From contig NZ_JAOCQF010000001.1 of NCBI RefSeq assembly GCF_025380365.1, forward strand, positions 1,290,245 to 1,354,244: a stretch of 64,000 nt of DNA, read 5' to 3'. Below, one piece after another: positions 17,042 to 26,661 of this stretch (positions are counted from its first letter, which is position 1; the number at the start of each line of letters is the position of its first letter). Below the pieces are notes generated by a model. That model searched no databases and was not told the DNA's origin. It saw only the letters and a program-made list of their open reading frames with translations. A program made the translations under genes and the position numbers. This DNA comes from Albidovulum sediminis (lineage in GTDB: Bacteria > Pseudomonadota > Alphaproteobacteria > Rhodobacterales > Rhodobacteraceae).

Positions 17042-18220
17042 ATGACCCTGCCCCTCAACCCCGCGATGGCCGCGACCTTCGCCCCGCCGGTGATGGAGGC
17101 GCGGCGCTGGCTTGACGGCGTGACCTTTCCGCCCGACCGCCCGCTTCTGAACGTGAGCCAGGCTGCGCCCGTCGATCCCCCGCCCGAAGGGCTGCGCCGC
17201 GCCATCGCCGAGGCGGCCATGAACGATCCCGCCGCGCATCTTTACGGCCCCGTCCTTGGCCTGCCGGAACTGCGCGCCGAGGTGGCCGCGCAGTGGTCGG
17301 CGGCCTATGGCGGCGCCATTGCCCCGGCCGAGGTCGCGATCACCCAGGGCTGCAACCAGGCCTTCTGCGCGATCCTGTCCACGCTCGCCGGCGCGGGGGA
17401 TGAAGTCATCCTGCCAACCCCTTGGTATTTCAATCACAAGATGTGGCTCGACATGCAGGGGATCGCCACCGTTCCCTTGGCCACCGGCGCGTCCCTCATC
17501 CCCGACGCCGCGGCCGCGGCGCGGCTGATCACGCCGCGCACGCGCGCCATCGTGCTGGTCTCGCCAAACAATCCCGGCGGCGTGGAATACCCGGCCGAAA
17601 CGCTGCGGGCGTTCTTCGACCTTGCCCGCGCGCACGGCATCGCGCTGATCGTGGACGAGACCTACCGCGACTTCGACGCCCGCAGCGGCGCGCCGCACGA
17701 CCTCTTTGCCGACCCCGACTGGCAGGGCACGCTGGTGCATCTCTATTCCTTCTCCAAGGCCTATCGCCTGACCGGGCACCGGGTGGGCGCCATCGTCGCC
17801 GACGCCCGGCAACTGGCCGAGGTGGAGAAGTTCCTCGACTGCGTGGCGATCTGCCCAAGCCAGCTTGGCCAGATCGGCGCGCTCTGGGGGATGCGGAACC
17901 TGTCGCAATGGGTCGCGGGCGAACGTGACGAGATCCTCGCCCGTCGGGCGGCGATGCAAGGCGCCTTCGCCGACCTGCCCGGCTGGCGGCTGATGGGCTG
18001 CGGCGCCTATTTCGCTTATGTCGCGCAGGACACCGGCCTGCCCTCGCCCGACCTTGCCCGCCGGCTGGTGCGCGAGGCGGGCGTACTGATGCTGCCCGGC
18101 ACCATGTTCATGCCCGCGGGCGACCCGGCGGGGGCTGCCCAGATGCGCATCGCCTTTGCCAATGTCGACCGCGCCGGCATCGCCGAACTGGCCCGGCGGC
18201 TGGCCGGCTGGCACCCCTGA
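17042..18220 (+). CDS. PLP-dependent aminotransferase, class I/II
   Basis: The 392-residue protein is a fold-type I aminotransferase. It has LYGPVLGLPELRAEVAAQWS, ITQGCNQAFCAILSTLAGAG, PTPWYFNHKMWLD, SPNNPGGVEYPAETL (substrate and PLP ring binding) and VDETYRDF. The Schiff-base lysine is in LYSFSKAYRLTGHRVG, and the final Arg is in MRIAFANVDR. It resembles the aspartate/aromatic group without specific identifying residues. It reads alone between a convergent DUF1036 gene and ppiD. The amino donor and acceptor are unknown. Confidence 0.9.
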   Translation: MTLPLNPAMAATFAPPVMEARRWLDGVTFPPDRPLLNVSQAAPVDPPPEGLRRAIAEAAMNDPAAHLYGPVLGLPELRAEVAAQWSAAYGGAIAPAEVAITQGCNQAFCAILSTLAGAGDEVILPTPWYFNHKMWLDMQGIATVPLATGASLIPDAAAAARLITPRTRAIVLVSPNNPGGVEYPAETLRAFFDLARAHGIALIVDETYRDFDARSGAPHDLFADPDWQGTLVHLYSFSKAYRLTGHRVGAIVADARQLAEVEKFLDCVAICPSQLGQIGALWGMRNLSQWVAGERDEILARRAAMQGAFADLPGWRLMGCGAYFAYVAQDTGLPSPDLARRLVREAGVLMLPGTMFMPAGDPAGAAQMRIAFANVDRAGIAELARRLAGWHP

Positions 18221-18338
18221 CGCGGCCCCTGAGGCACCCCTGAGGCGCCCCCGGGCCATCCCGCAAGCGGGCACGTCTTGCCCCGCCCGGGGCTCTGCCC
18301 TAAACACCTGCAAGATTTCCTGACCGGAGCCCCGCAAG

Positions 18339-20186
18339 ATGTCGACCAAGCTGCGCAACAAGAAGGGCAAGAACTCCGTCATCTGGGTGCTGATGGGCCT
18401 CATGGTGGCCGGTCTGGGCGGCTATGGCGTGACCAACTTCGGCGCCTCGATCGGCTCCATCGGCTCGGTCGGCGAGCGTGAGGTGGACCTGCGCGACTAT
18501 GCGCGCGCGCTCAACCAGGAGATCAGCGCGATGTCGGCGCAGATCGGCCTGCCGCTGACCTTCGCGCAGGCGCAGGAACTGGGCCTGACCGACCGCGTGC
18601 GCGCCCAGCTTTTCGCCACCGCCGCGCTCGAGGACGAGGCCGACCAGCGCGGTCTTTCGGTCGGCGACGGCGAGGTGCGCCGCGTGGTCACCTCGATCTC
18701 GTCGTTCCGGGGGCTGGATGGCAGCTTCGACCGCGAGGCCTACAAGCTCACGCTGCGCCAGCAGGGCATGACCGAGGCCGAGTTCGAGGAACGCATGCGC
18801 GCCGAATCCGCCCGCGGGCTGCTGCAACGCGCGGTGATGGGGGCCAGTGCCGCGCCGGAGACCTTCGTGACCGCGGTCGCCGCCTGGACGAACGAGACGC
18901 GCGACTTCACGCTGGCCGAACTGATCGCCTCCGACCTCGACGCGCCGGTGGAAGCGCCCTCGGAAGAGGCGCTGAAGGCCTATTACGAGGCCAATCCCGA
19001 CGCCTACACGCGGCCCGAGACGCGGCACATCACCTATGTGTGGCTGTCGCCCGAGATGGTGCAGCCCACGATCGAGATCGACGAGGCGACGCTGCGCGCC
19101 GCCTATGACGAACGGATCGACGAATTCGTGGTGCCGGAAAAGCGGCTGGTCGAACGGCTGGTCTTCGCCAACGACGACGAGGCCGCGGCGGCCAAGGCGC
19201 GCCTCGACGCGGGCGAGGTGACGTTCGAGGAGCTGACCGCCGAACGCGGCCTGACGCTGGCCGACATCGACCTCGGCGAGATGAGCCGGGAAGACCTGGG
19301 CGAGGCCGGCGAGGCGATCTTTGCCATGGCCGAACCGGGGGTGGCCGGCCCCCTGCCCTCAAGCCTCGGGCCTGCGCTTTATGCGATGAACGGCATCCTG
19401 GAGGCTCAGGAAACCACCTTCGAGCAGGCGCGCGACATGCTTCTGCCCGAACTGACCATCGACCGCGCCCGCCGCGCCATCCTCGAACAGAGCGAGGGCA
19501 TCGCCGATGTGCTGGCAGGCGGCGAGACGCTGGAGCAGGTGGCCGAAAGCATGAAGATGGAGCTGGGCCAGATCGACTTCAGCAGCGAGACGCAAGACGG
19601 CATCGCGGCCTATGCAGAGTTCCGCGATGCGGCCGGGGCGGCGACGGCGGAGGATTTCCCGCAGCTGGTCGAGCTTGACGATGGCGGCGTCTTCGCGCTG
19701 CGCCTCGACGGGATCGACCCGCCCGCCGTGCGCCCGCTGGACGAGGTGCGCGAGGCTGTCGCCGCCGACTGGACGCGGGCGGAAACGCAAAAACGCCTGT
19801 TGGAGAAGGGCGCCGAGATTCAGGCCGCGCTCGACAACGGCGCAACGCTTTCCGCGCTCGGGCTGGTGACGACGCATTACGCGGGCTTCGCTCGGTCGGG
19901 CCACCTTGCCGACCTGCCGGCCGAGATCGCGACGCGGGCCTTCCGCCTTGACGCGGGGAAATCGGCCGTGATCGACGCCTCCGCACGCGTCTTCGTGGTC
20001 CAGGTCGACGCGGTCCACGCGGCCGCGCCCGAAGAGGCCGCAGCCGTTGCCGAGGCGATGCGGCCGCGCGTCGCGCAGTCGGTGGCGGGCGATGTCATCG
20101 ACCTCTTCATCACGGCGATCGAGACGGAAAAGGGCATCACCGTCGATCAGGCCGCGATCAACGCCGTTCACGCGCAGATGCAGTAG
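18339..20186 (+). CDS. Periplasmic peptidyl-prolyl isomerase, PpiD/SurA-like
   Basis: The 615-residue protein has a short positively charged N-terminus, one transmembrane anchor at about residues 14-33, and a large periplasmic part. An N-terminal SurA/PpiD chaperone region (EREVDLRDYARALNQEISAM ... FRGLDGSFDREAYKLTLRQQ) is followed by a parvulin-type region near residues 235-370. This topology and length fit PpiD, an envelope-folding chaperone at the Sec translocon. trpE begins 10 bases after its stop codon, so it is the first gene of a ppiD-trpE transcript. The catalytic parvulin residues appear weakly conserved, so isomerase activity is uncertain. Confidence 0.85.
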   Translation: MSTKLRNKKGKNSVIWVLMGLMVAGLGGYGVTNFGASIGSIGSVGEREVDLRDYARALNQEISAMSAQIGLPLTFAQAQELGLTDRVRAQLFATAALEDEADQRGLSVGDGEVRRVVTSISSFRGLDGSFDREAYKLTLRQQGMTEAEFEERMRAESARGLLQRAVMGASAAPETFVTAVAAWTNETRDFTLAELIASDLDAPVEAPSEEALKAYYEANPDAYTRPETRHITYVWLSPEMVQPTIEIDEATLRAAYDERIDEFVVPEKRLVERLVFANDDEAAAAKARLDAGEVTFEELTAERGLTLADIDLGEMSREDLGEAGEAIFAMAEPGVAGPLPSSLGPALYAMNGILEAQETTFEQARDMLLPELTIDRARRAILEQSEGIADVLAGGETLEQVAESMKMELGQIDFSSETQDGIAAYAEFRDAAGAATAEDFPQLVELDDGGVFALRLDGIDPPAVRPLDEVREAVAADWTRAETQKRLLEKGAEIQAALDNGATLSALGLVTTHYAGFARSGHLADLPAEIATRAFRLDAGKSAVIDASARVFVVQVDAVHAAAPEEAAAVAEAMRPRVAQSVAGDVIDLFITAIETEKGITVDQAAINAVHAQMQ

Positions 20187-20196
20187 GACCAGACCC

Positions 20197-21708
20197 TTGG
20201 CACTCGTCCCCTCCTTCGCCGAGTTCGAGGCCGGCTGGACCGCCGGGCGCAACCAGCTTGTCTTCACGCGCCTCGCGGCCGACCTCGACACGCCGGTGTC
20301 GCTGATGCTGAAACTGGCCGATGCCGGCCGGATGAGCTTCATGCTGGAAAGCGTGACCGGCGGCGAGGTGCGCGGCCGCTATTCGGTGGTGGGGCTGAAG
20401 CCCGACGTGATCTGGGACTGCCGCGGCACGCAAAGCCGGATCAACCGCCAGGCCCGCTTCGACGCCGAGGCGTTCGAGCCGCTGGAGGGGCATCCGCTGG
20501 CCACGCTGCGCGCGCTGATCGCCGAAAGCCGCATCGACATGCCCGAGGGCATCCCCGCGATCGCGGCGGGGCTATTCGGCTATCTCGGCTACGACATGAT
20601 CCGGCTGGTCGAGCATCTGCCCAACGTCAAGCCCGACCCGATCGGGGTGGCGGACGCGATGCTGATGCGGCCCACGATCGTTGCCGTCCTTGACGGCGTG
20701 AAGGGCGAGGTGACGGTCTGCTCGCCCGCCTGGGTCACCTCGGGCCTTTCGGCGCGGGCGGCCTATGCGCAGGCGGCCGAGCGGGTGATGGACGCCGTCC
20801 GCGACCTTGAACGCGCGCCCTCGGGTGAAAGCCGCAGCCTAGGCGACAGCGCGCACCTGGGCGAGATGCGGTCCAACTTCACGCCTGAGGGCTACCGCGC
20901 CGCGGTCGAGAAGGCGAAGGAATACATCCGCGCCGGCGACATCTTCCAGGTCGTGCCCTCGCAGCGCTGGACGGCAGACTTCAAGCTGCCGCCCTTCGCG
21001 CTCTACCGCTCGCTCCGGCGCACCAACCCCTCGCCGTTCCTGACCTTCTTCAACTTCGGCGCGTTCCAGATCGTCGGCGCCAGCCCCGAGATCCTGGTCC
21101 GGCTGCGGGCCGGAGAGGTGACGATCCGCCCCATCGCCGGCACCCGCCCCCGCGGCGCGACGGTGGAACAGGACCGGGCGCTCGAGGCCGACCTTCTGGC
21201 CGACACCAAGGAACTGGCCGAACACCTGATGCTGCTGGACCTTGGCCGCAACGACGTCGGCCGGGTGGCGAAGATCGGCACCGTGCGCCCGACCGAGAAA
21301 TTCATCATCGAGCGCTACAGCCACGTCATGCACATCGTCTCAAACGTGGTGGGCGAGATCCGCGAGGATGAGGACGCGCTGTCGGCGCTGCTAGCGGGGC
21401 TTCCTGCCGGCACCGTCTCCGGGGCGCCCAAGGTCCGCGCGATGGAGATCATCGACGAGCTGGAGCCGGAAAAGCGCGGCATCTACGGCGGCGGCGTCGG
21501 CTATTTCGCGGCGAACGGCGAGATGGACATGTGCATCGCGCTGAGGACGGCGGTGGTGAAGGACGAGAAGCTCTATATCCAGGCCGGCGGCGGCGTCGTC
21601 TACGACAGCGACCCGGAGGCCGAGTTCCAGGAAACCGTCAACAAGTCCAAGGCGCTGAAGAAGGCCGCCGAAGACGCGGGCCTGTTCGTCGGCCGCGGGA
21701 ATGGGTGA
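20197..21708 (+). CDS. trpE: Anthranilate synthase component I
   Basis: The 503-residue enzyme converts chorismate to anthranilate together with TrpG. The Trp feedback site is visible as SFMLESVTGGEVRGRYSVVG. The chorismate-binding core contains GDIFQVVPSQRW, PIAGTRPRG, LMLLDLGRNDVGRV and the C-terminal YGGGVGYFAANGEMD. Translation appears to start at TTG 20197, with AGGA eight bases upstream inside the ppiD stop region; longer frames in the track of the preceding gene are out of context. A TauE-like permease gene separates it from trpG. Confidence 0.96.
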   Translation: MALVPSFAEFEAGWTAGRNQLVFTRLAADLDTPVSLMLKLADAGRMSFMLESVTGGEVRGRYSVVGLKPDVIWDCRGTQSRINRQARFDAEAFEPLEGHPLATLRALIAESRIDMPEGIPAIAAGLFGYLGYDMIRLVEHLPNVKPDPIGVADAMLMRPTIVAVLDGVKGEVTVCSPAWVTSGLSARAAYAQAAERVMDAVRDLERAPSGESRSLGDSAHLGEMRSNFTPEGYRAAVEKAKEYIRAGDIFQVVPSQRWTADFKLPPFALYRSLRRTNPSPFLTFFNFGAFQIVGASPEILVRLRAGEVTIRPIAGTRPRGATVEQDRALEADLLADTKELAEHLMLLDLGRNDVGRVAKIGTVRPTEKFIIERYSHVMHIVSNVVGEIREDEDALSALLAGLPAGTVSGAPKVRAMEIIDELEPEKRGIYGGGVGYFAANGEMDMCIALRTAVVKDEKLYIQAGGGVVYDSDPEAEFQETVNKSKALKKAAEDAGLFVGRGNG

Positions 21709-21770
21709 GTTGGGGGCGAAGACCGGCGGTCCCCGACGCGCCGCGGCAACGCGATCCGAGCCACCCGCCG

Positions 21771-22577
21771 ATGTCTGAGGATCGCGGCACTTCCCGCGGC
21801 CGGGATCTGCCGTCCGCGTTCGGCGGAGGGGCGGTCATCGGAACCCTCGGCGGGCTGGTCGGCCTTGGCGGAGCGGAGTTCCGACTGCCGCTCCTCATAG
21901 GCCGGTTCCGTTTCGCCGCACTGGAGGCGGTGATCCTCAACAAGGCCATGAGCATCGTCGTCGTCGCGACCGCCCTGCCGTTCCGGGCGGGAACGGTCGG
22001 CTTCGACGAGATCGCGGGGCACTGGCCCGTCGTCCTCAATCTGCTTGCCGGAAGCCTCGCCGGTGCCTGGTCGGGTGCTGGCTGGGCGACCCGGCTGAGG
22101 TCCGAGGCACTCCACCGGGTGATTGCCGTGCTGCTGGTCGGAATCGCCGCAGTTCTCGTCTTCGGCCACGCAGACGCCGGGGCCGGCCCGCCGCTTGCAG
22201 GCGCGGCGCAGATGGCCGCCGGGGTCGCCGCCGGGTTCGGCATCGGAGTCGTGGCGTCCCTGATGGGGGTGGCGGGGGGCGAGCTGCTGATCCCGACCAT
22301 CGTTCTGCTGTTCGGGGTGGACGTGAAGCTGGCCGGCTCTCTGTCGCTTGCGGTCAGTCTGCCGACCATCCTGATGGGCTTCGCGCGGTATAGCCGGGAC
22401 CGGAGCTTTGCGGTCCTCGCACGGAACCGGCGGTTCGTGCTGGTCATGGCGGCGGGTTCGATCGTCGGAACCTTCATCGGGGGCATGCTGCTCGGCGTCG
22501 TGCCGGGTGGCGTCCTGCTCCCCGCGCTGGCGGCGATCCTGCTGATCTCGGCCGTCAAGGTGTGGCGGCACGCCTAG
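21771..22577 (+). CDS. TauE/SafE (TSUP) family sulfite/anion permease
   Basis: The 268-residue membrane protein has about eight transmembrane helices in two repeats. GTLGGLVGLGGAEFRLPLLI and GIGVVASLMGVAGGELLIPT are the paired glycine-rich motifs of the TSUP family, each followed by a helix reading FRFAALEAVILNKAMS or VDVKLAGSLSLAVS. It lies 62 bp downstream of trpE in the same direction, inserted between trpE and trpG. Family members export sulfite, sulfoacetate or other small anions. A specific link to tryptophan synthesis is not evident. Confidence 0.88.
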   Translation: MSEDRGTSRGRDLPSAFGGGAVIGTLGGLVGLGGAEFRLPLLIGRFRFAALEAVILNKAMSIVVVATALPFRAGTVGFDEIAGHWPVVLNLLAGSLAGAWSGAGWATRLRSEALHRVIAVLLVGIAAVLVFGHADAGAGPPLAGAAQMAAGVAAGFGIGVVASLMGVAGGELLIPTIVLLFGVDVKLAGSLSLAVSLPTILMGFARYSRDRSFAVLARNRRFVLVMAAGSIVGTFIGGMLLGVVPGGVLLPALAAILLISAVKVWRHA

Positions 22578-22613
22578 GCGTCCGGGCCATGCCGCAGACC
22601 GTGGGCGGGGGGG

Positions 22614-24185
22614 CTACTCCCCCGCCCGCTCCGCGATCATGCCGGCCGAAACGGGGGCGAGCGTCACGCCCTTCGGGCCGGTGGCCACCCAGTCGTAAAG
22701 CGCCTTCAGCGTCTCGGGGTAGGCGTGGGCGACAATGACAGAGCGGCCCTTCTGGCCCGCGTCGAAGGCGGCGCGGTCAAGGAAGCGGCGCACGGCCGCG
22801 GCGTCTTCCTTGTACTCGTCCACCACGCGGTCCACGCTCGCATGCGGGACGTCGGCCTGTTCGGCCGCCTGCCCCGCGACATTGAGCCCGCGCGCGTAGG
22901 TGATGAGCCCGCGCCCGTCGTCCTTGATCGCGACGGCCAGGTGCTTGACCACCTCGCGGTCGATCTGGAACAGCGCGTCGGGCGCCGGGATCATCGCCAC
23001 CGTTTCCGGCAACCCGGTCGAAAGCGCCTCGACCGCGACCTCGACATCCTTGGCGGTCATGCCGCGCTGAAGCCCGTTGGTGGCAAGGATGGCCAGTTCG
23101 AATCCGGCGGCGCGGTAGGTTCCCGCGCGTTCGCGGGCGTTCGAGCTTGCGGGGTCGAGCGCGATGGTGACCGGGAAGGAGATCGCCCGGATCGTGGCCT
23201 CGTCCACGCCGCCGCGCCCCTCGCCCACGTCAAGCAGGACGATGGAGACGATCGGCCCGGCGCCGGAGGCATCGAACGGCGCCGCATAGCGCAGGAGCGC
23301 GGGCAGGTCGGCCGCTTCCTCGGCGGCATCGGGCGCGGCTTCGGCGACGGGTTCGGTGGCGGGTTCGGCGGTCTGGCCGCCAATGGTGGGCAACTGGCCC
23401 ACCTTCTGGCCGGGCAGGACGGGTTCGCCGGTGCCCGCGGCCTCAAGCTGATCGGCGAGGCCCGCAGGGGCGGCCTCGGCGGTCACAGGAGCGGTCGCCT
23501 CGGCGGCGGGCTCCCCGGCGGGCTCCCCGGCGGGCGCATCGGCCGGGGCCTCAGCCTCTGCGGTGGCGCCCTGGCCCTCGGGCAGTTGCGGCAGGGCGTT
23601 GCCCGCGTCATCCGCCGTGGGCTGCGGCGCCGGATCGGCGACGGTTCCCGCCGCGGGTGCTGCACCTTCCGCGGCCGGCGCCCCGGCCTCGGCGGTCACC
23701 GCCGGCGCCTCCGGCGCGACGGGTGCCTCGGTCTGGCTTTCCGGCTGGGACGCGGTGCTGACCTCGGGCAGGTCGGGGGCGGCCTCGGCCGCGGGTTCAG
23801 AGACGGCGGGCGCGGCCGGTGCCGCCGCTGCGGGTTCGGTCGCGGGGGTGGCGGGATCCTCCTCGGGGCGGGCCCTGGCGAACTCCGATCCGGCCGGAAC
23901 CTCGACGATGGGCGTCTCGGGCGCGGGCGCTGCCGTCCCGGAGGCCGAAGCGTCGGGCGCGGGCTCGACCTCGGGGCGGGCCTCGGCGGCGGCATCGGGC
24001 TCGGGCATCGCGGCCGGGGCGGCGTCGCCTTCTGTCCCCCCTGCCGCCGCGCGGGCCTTCTCGGCCGCCGCATGCAGGGCCTCGAGCTGCGCGCCCGGAG
24101 GCGCCGCCTGCAAGGACAGCACCGCCGCGATCGCGCCGCCAAGCGCCGTCCCCATCAACAAACCCGCCAACGTGTTCTTGCCCAC
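22614..24185 (-). CDS. Divergent polysaccharide deacetylase family protein with long low-complexity region
   Basis: The 523-residue protein has an N-terminal membrane anchor (VGKNTLAGLLMGTALGGAIA then AVLSL). A roughly 270-residue segment made almost only of Ala, Pro, Glu, Gly and Thr follows. The C-terminal 220 residues match the YibQ-like 'divergent polysaccharide deacetylase': GPIVSIVLLDVGEG, ISFPVTIALDPASSNARERA, MIPAPDALFQIDREVVKHLA, GLITYARGLN and GRSVIVAHAYPETLKAL. GTG at 24185 is chosen because GGAGG lies six bases upstream. Several usual metal ligands of true deacetylases are not obvious. It is antisense to the trp genes. Confidence 0.82.
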   Translation of the reverse strand: MGKNTLAGLLMGTALGGAIAAVLSLQAAPPGAQLEALHAAAEKARAAAGGTEGDAAPAAMPEPDAAAEARPEVEPAPDASASGTAAPAPETPIVEVPAGSEFARARPEEDPATPATEPAAAAPAAPAVSEPAAEAAPDLPEVSTASQPESQTEAPVAPEAPAVTAEAGAPAAEGAAPAAGTVADPAPQPTADDAGNALPQLPEGQGATAEAEAPADAPAGEPAGEPAAEATAPVTAEAAPAGLADQLEAAGTGEPVLPGQKVGQLPTIGGQTAEPATEPVAEAAPDAAEEAADLPALLRYAAPFDASGAGPIVSIVLLDVGEGRGGVDEATIRAISFPVTIALDPASSNARERAGTYRAAGFELAILATNGLQRGMTAKDVEVAVEALSTGLPETVAMIPAPDALFQIDREVVKHLAVAIKDDGRGLITYARGLNVAGQAAEQADVPHASVDRVVDEYKEDAAAVRRFLDRAAFDAGQKGRSVIVAHAYPETLKALYDWVATGPKGVTLAPVSAGMIAERAGE

Positions 24186-24316
24186 TGTCGCCTCCGGCCC
24201 TTTTTCGCCCTGTCCGCTTCCGCCCTTGACCCCGGCGCGCGGCTCTGACCATGTATAGCCCGACCTGCCCCGGGGTTCATCCCCCGATTGCAGTTGCACC
24301 GACCGGGACCTGCGAC

Positions 24317-24910
24317 ATGTTGCTGCTGATCGACAACTACGACAGTTTCACCTACAACCTCGTCCACTATTTCGGCGAACTGGGTGCCGATGTGGTCGTG
24401 CGCCGCAACGACGCGCTCGACGTGCAGGAGGCGATGGCGCTGAACCCGCAGGCGATCGTGCTTTCGCCCGGGCCCTGCGACCCCGACCAGGCCGGGATCT
24501 GCCTGCCGCTGACCCATGCCGCCGCCGAGACGCGGACGCCGCTTCTGGGCGTCTGCCTTGGCCACCAGACCATCGGCCAGGCCTTCGGCGGCAACGTCGT
24601 GCGCTGCCACGAGATCGTGCACGGCAAGATGGGCGCCATGCACCACGCGGGAAAGGGCGTTTTCGCCGGCCTGCCCTCGCCCTTCCAGGCGACGCGCTAT
24701 CATTCGCTGGTCGTGGAGCGCGAGAGCCTTCCTGCCTGCCTTGAGGTCACCGCCTGGCTCGAGGATGGGACGATCATGGGGCTTCGCCACCGCGACCTGC
24801 CGATCGAGGGGGTGCAGTTCCACCCCGAATCCATCGCCTCGGAACACGGGCACCGGATGCTGCGGACGTTCCTGGAAGGCGCGGGCGTCGACCTGAAGGT
24901 GCCGGCATGA
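24317..24910 (+). CDS. trpG: Anthranilate synthase component II (glutamine amidotransferase)
   Basis: The 197-residue class I amidotransferase supplies ammonia to TrpE. It starts [32 protein letters not shown] forms the oxyanion strand, the nucleophile Cys is in [15 protein letters not shown], and the catalytic His-Glu pair is in [16 protein letters not shown]. The ATG at 24317 matches the family N-terminus. Its stop codon overlaps the trpD start (ATGA). A promoter must lie in the 130 bp between the divergent deacetylase gene and this start. Confidence 0.96.
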   Translation: MLLLIDNYDSFTYNLVHYFGELGADVVVRRNDALDVQEAMALNPQAIVLSPGPCDPDQAGICLPLTHAAAETRTPLLGVCLGHQTIGQAFGGNVVRCHEIVHGKMGAMHHAGKGVFAGLPSPFQATRYHSLVVERESLPACLEVTAWLEDGTIMGLRHRDLPIEGVQFHPESIASEHGHRMLRTFLEGAGVDLKVPA

Positions 24911-25920
24911 CCGACATCCGCCCGCTGATCGGGCTGGCCGCCGAACGCGCGCTGACGCGGGAAGAGGCAGAGGCCGCCTTCGAGGCGCTGTTCGAGGGGG
25001 CCGCGACGCCCAGCCAGATGGGCGGGCTTCTGATGGCGCTGCGTACCCGCGGCGAGACGGTCGAAGAGATCGCCGCCGCCGCCCGCGTCATGCGAGCGAA
25101 ATGCCACAAGGTGCGCGCGCCCGAAGGGGCGATGGACATTGTCGGCACGGGCGGCGACGGCAAGGGCACGCTGAACATCTCGACCGCGACCGCCTTCGTC
25201 GTCGCCGGCGCCGGTGTGCCGGTCGCCAAGCACGGCAACCGCAACCTCAGCTCGAAATCGGGGGCGGCGGACGCGCTGACGCAGATGGGCGTCAACGTGA
25301 TGGTCGGGCCGGATGTCGTTGAAAAGGCGCTGAAAGAGGTGGGTATCGCCTTCATGATGGCGCCGATGCACCACCCGGCGATCCGCCATGTGATGCCGAC
25401 GCGGTCCGAACTTGGCACCCGCACCGTCTTCAACCTTCTCGGGCCGCTGACCAACCCCGCGGGGGTGAAGCGGCAACTGACCGGCGCCTTCTCGCGCCAG
25501 TGGATCCGGCCGATGGCCGAGACGCTCGCGGCGCTTGGGTCGGAGCGCGCCTGGCTGGTCCATGGCGGCGACGGCACCGACGAACTGTCGATCGCGGGGC
25601 CAAGCTGGGTCGCGGCGCTGGAAGACGGCCGCGTGCTGGAGTTCGAGGTGCACCCCGAGGAGGCCGGCCTGCCCGTCCACCCGTTCGACGCGATCATGGG
25701 CGGCACGCCCGAGGACAACGCGATGGCGCTGCGCGCGCTTCTGGCGGGCGCGACGGGCGCCTATCGCGATGCGGTCCTGCTGAATGCCGCGGCAGCCCTT
25801 TTGGTCGCGGGCGCGGCGGGCGACCTGAAGGAGGGCGTGGCGCAGGCCGCCGAAAGCATCGCCTCCGGTGCGGCGCGGGGCAAGATCGAGGCGCTGGCGC
25901 GCGTCACCGCGGCCGCATGA
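24907..25920 (+). CDS. trpD: Anthranilate phosphoribosyltransferase
   Basis: The 337-residue enzyme transfers the phosphoribosyl group from PRPP to anthranilate. The PRPP-binding motif is [20 protein letters not shown], followed by [20 protein letters not shown]. The anthranilate pocket is in [20 protein letters not shown] and [15 protein letters not shown]. It overlaps trpG at its start and ung at its stop by four bases each, indicating a tightly coupled transcript. Confidence 0.97.
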   Translation: MTDIRPLIGLAAERALTREEAEAAFEALFEGAATPSQMGGLLMALRTRGETVEEIAAAARVMRAKCHKVRAPEGAMDIVGTGGDGKGTLNISTATAFVVAGAGVPVAKHGNRNLSSKSGAADALTQMGVNVMVGPDVVEKALKEVGIAFMMAPMHHPAIRHVMPTRSELGTRTVFNLLGPLTNPAGVKRQLTGAFSRQWIRPMAETLAALGSERAWLVHGGDGTDELSIAGPSWVAALEDGRVLEFEVHPEEAGLPVHPFDAIMGGTPEDNAMALRALLAGATGAYRDAVLLNAAAALLVAGAAGDLKEGVAQAAESIASGAARGKIEALARVTAAA

Positions 25921-26555
25921 TCCCCGCTGCCTGGGCGCACCTGCCCTTTTTCGCGCGCGACTGGCCGCGCATCGCGGCCGCGCTGGCCGCCGAAACGCGC
26001 CTGGTCCTGCCGCCTGCGCCCGCGCGGTTCGCGGCCCTTGACCTGACCCCGCCCGCGGCGGTGCGGGTGGTGATCCTCGGGCAGGACCCCTATCCGACGC
26101 CGGGGCACGCCCATGGCCTTGCCTTTTCGGTGGAGCCCGACGTCCGGCCCCTGCCCCGGTCGCTGCGCAACATCTTTGCCGAGATGACCGACGACCTAGG
26201 TGCCTGTCCCGCGACCGGCGACCTCAGGCCCTGGGCGCGGCAGGGGGTGTTGCTGCTCAACACCTGCCTGACGGTGCCGGCGGGCGAGGCGGGCGGGCAC
26301 GCGCGGCTGGGCTGGCAGCGTCTGGCCGAAGAGGTTCTGGCCGAGGTCTCCCAGCGTCCTTGCGCCTTTCTTCTCTGGGGCGGACAGGCGCAGACGCTGA
26401 GGGGGCATATCCGGGCGGGGGAGCACCTGGTGATCGAGACCGCCCACCCCTCGCCGCTGTCGGCCCGGCGCGGATTTCTCGGCTCGCGCCCCTTCGGCAG
26501 GGTGAACGCCTGGCTGGGCGCGCGGGGCGAGGCGCCGATCCGCTGGGCGGGTTGA
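25917..26555 (+). CDS. ung: Uracil-DNA glycosylase, family 1
   Basis: The 212-residue base-excision enzyme removes uracil from DNA. Its motif A is [20 protein letters not shown] with the catalytic Asp, the [11 protein letters not shown] segment forms the uracil pocket, and [20 protein letters not shown] is the minor-groove His motif. It is slightly shorter than E. coli Ung (229 residues). In motif A the usual GQDPYH reads GQDPYP, so the His commonly stacking near uracil is replaced by Pro. The ATG overlaps the trpD stop, placing a repair gene inside the tryptophan operon. Confidence 0.9.
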   Translation: MIPAAWAHLPFFARDWPRIAAALAAETRLVLPPAPARFAALDLTPPAAVRVVILGQDPYPTPGHAHGLAFSVEPDVRPLPRSLRNIFAEMTDDLGACPATGDLRPWARQGVLLLNTCLTVPAGEAGGHARLGWQRLAEEVLAEVSQRPCAFLLWGGQAQTLRGHIRAGEHLVIETAHPSPLSARRGFLGSRPFGRVNAWLGARGEAPIRWAG

Positions 26556-26566
26556 AACGGCTGGAA

Positions 26567-26619
26567 GCGGGGGTTTCACACCCCCGCACCCCCGTGGAGT
26601 ATTTTCGCCAGAATGAAGG
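26567..26619 (+). repeat. Hairpin plus GGAGTATTTT intergenic repeat (copy between ung and trpC)
   Basis: A perfect 7-bp stem, GCGGGGG (26567-26573) with CCCCCGC (26581-26587), is followed by ACCCCCGTGGAGTATTTTCG and CCAGAATGAAGG. The same hairpin-plus-tail arrangement recurs at 58335-58389, where the tail differs by only a few bases. The element sits 12 bp after the ung stop and within what looks like a continuous trp transcript, so it could set mRNA ends between ung and trpC. Confidence 0.7.
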
Positions 26620-26661
26620 GGCGGGCTTTTCTGGGCTGCGCGTCAGGGCTAAGGAAGGGGC

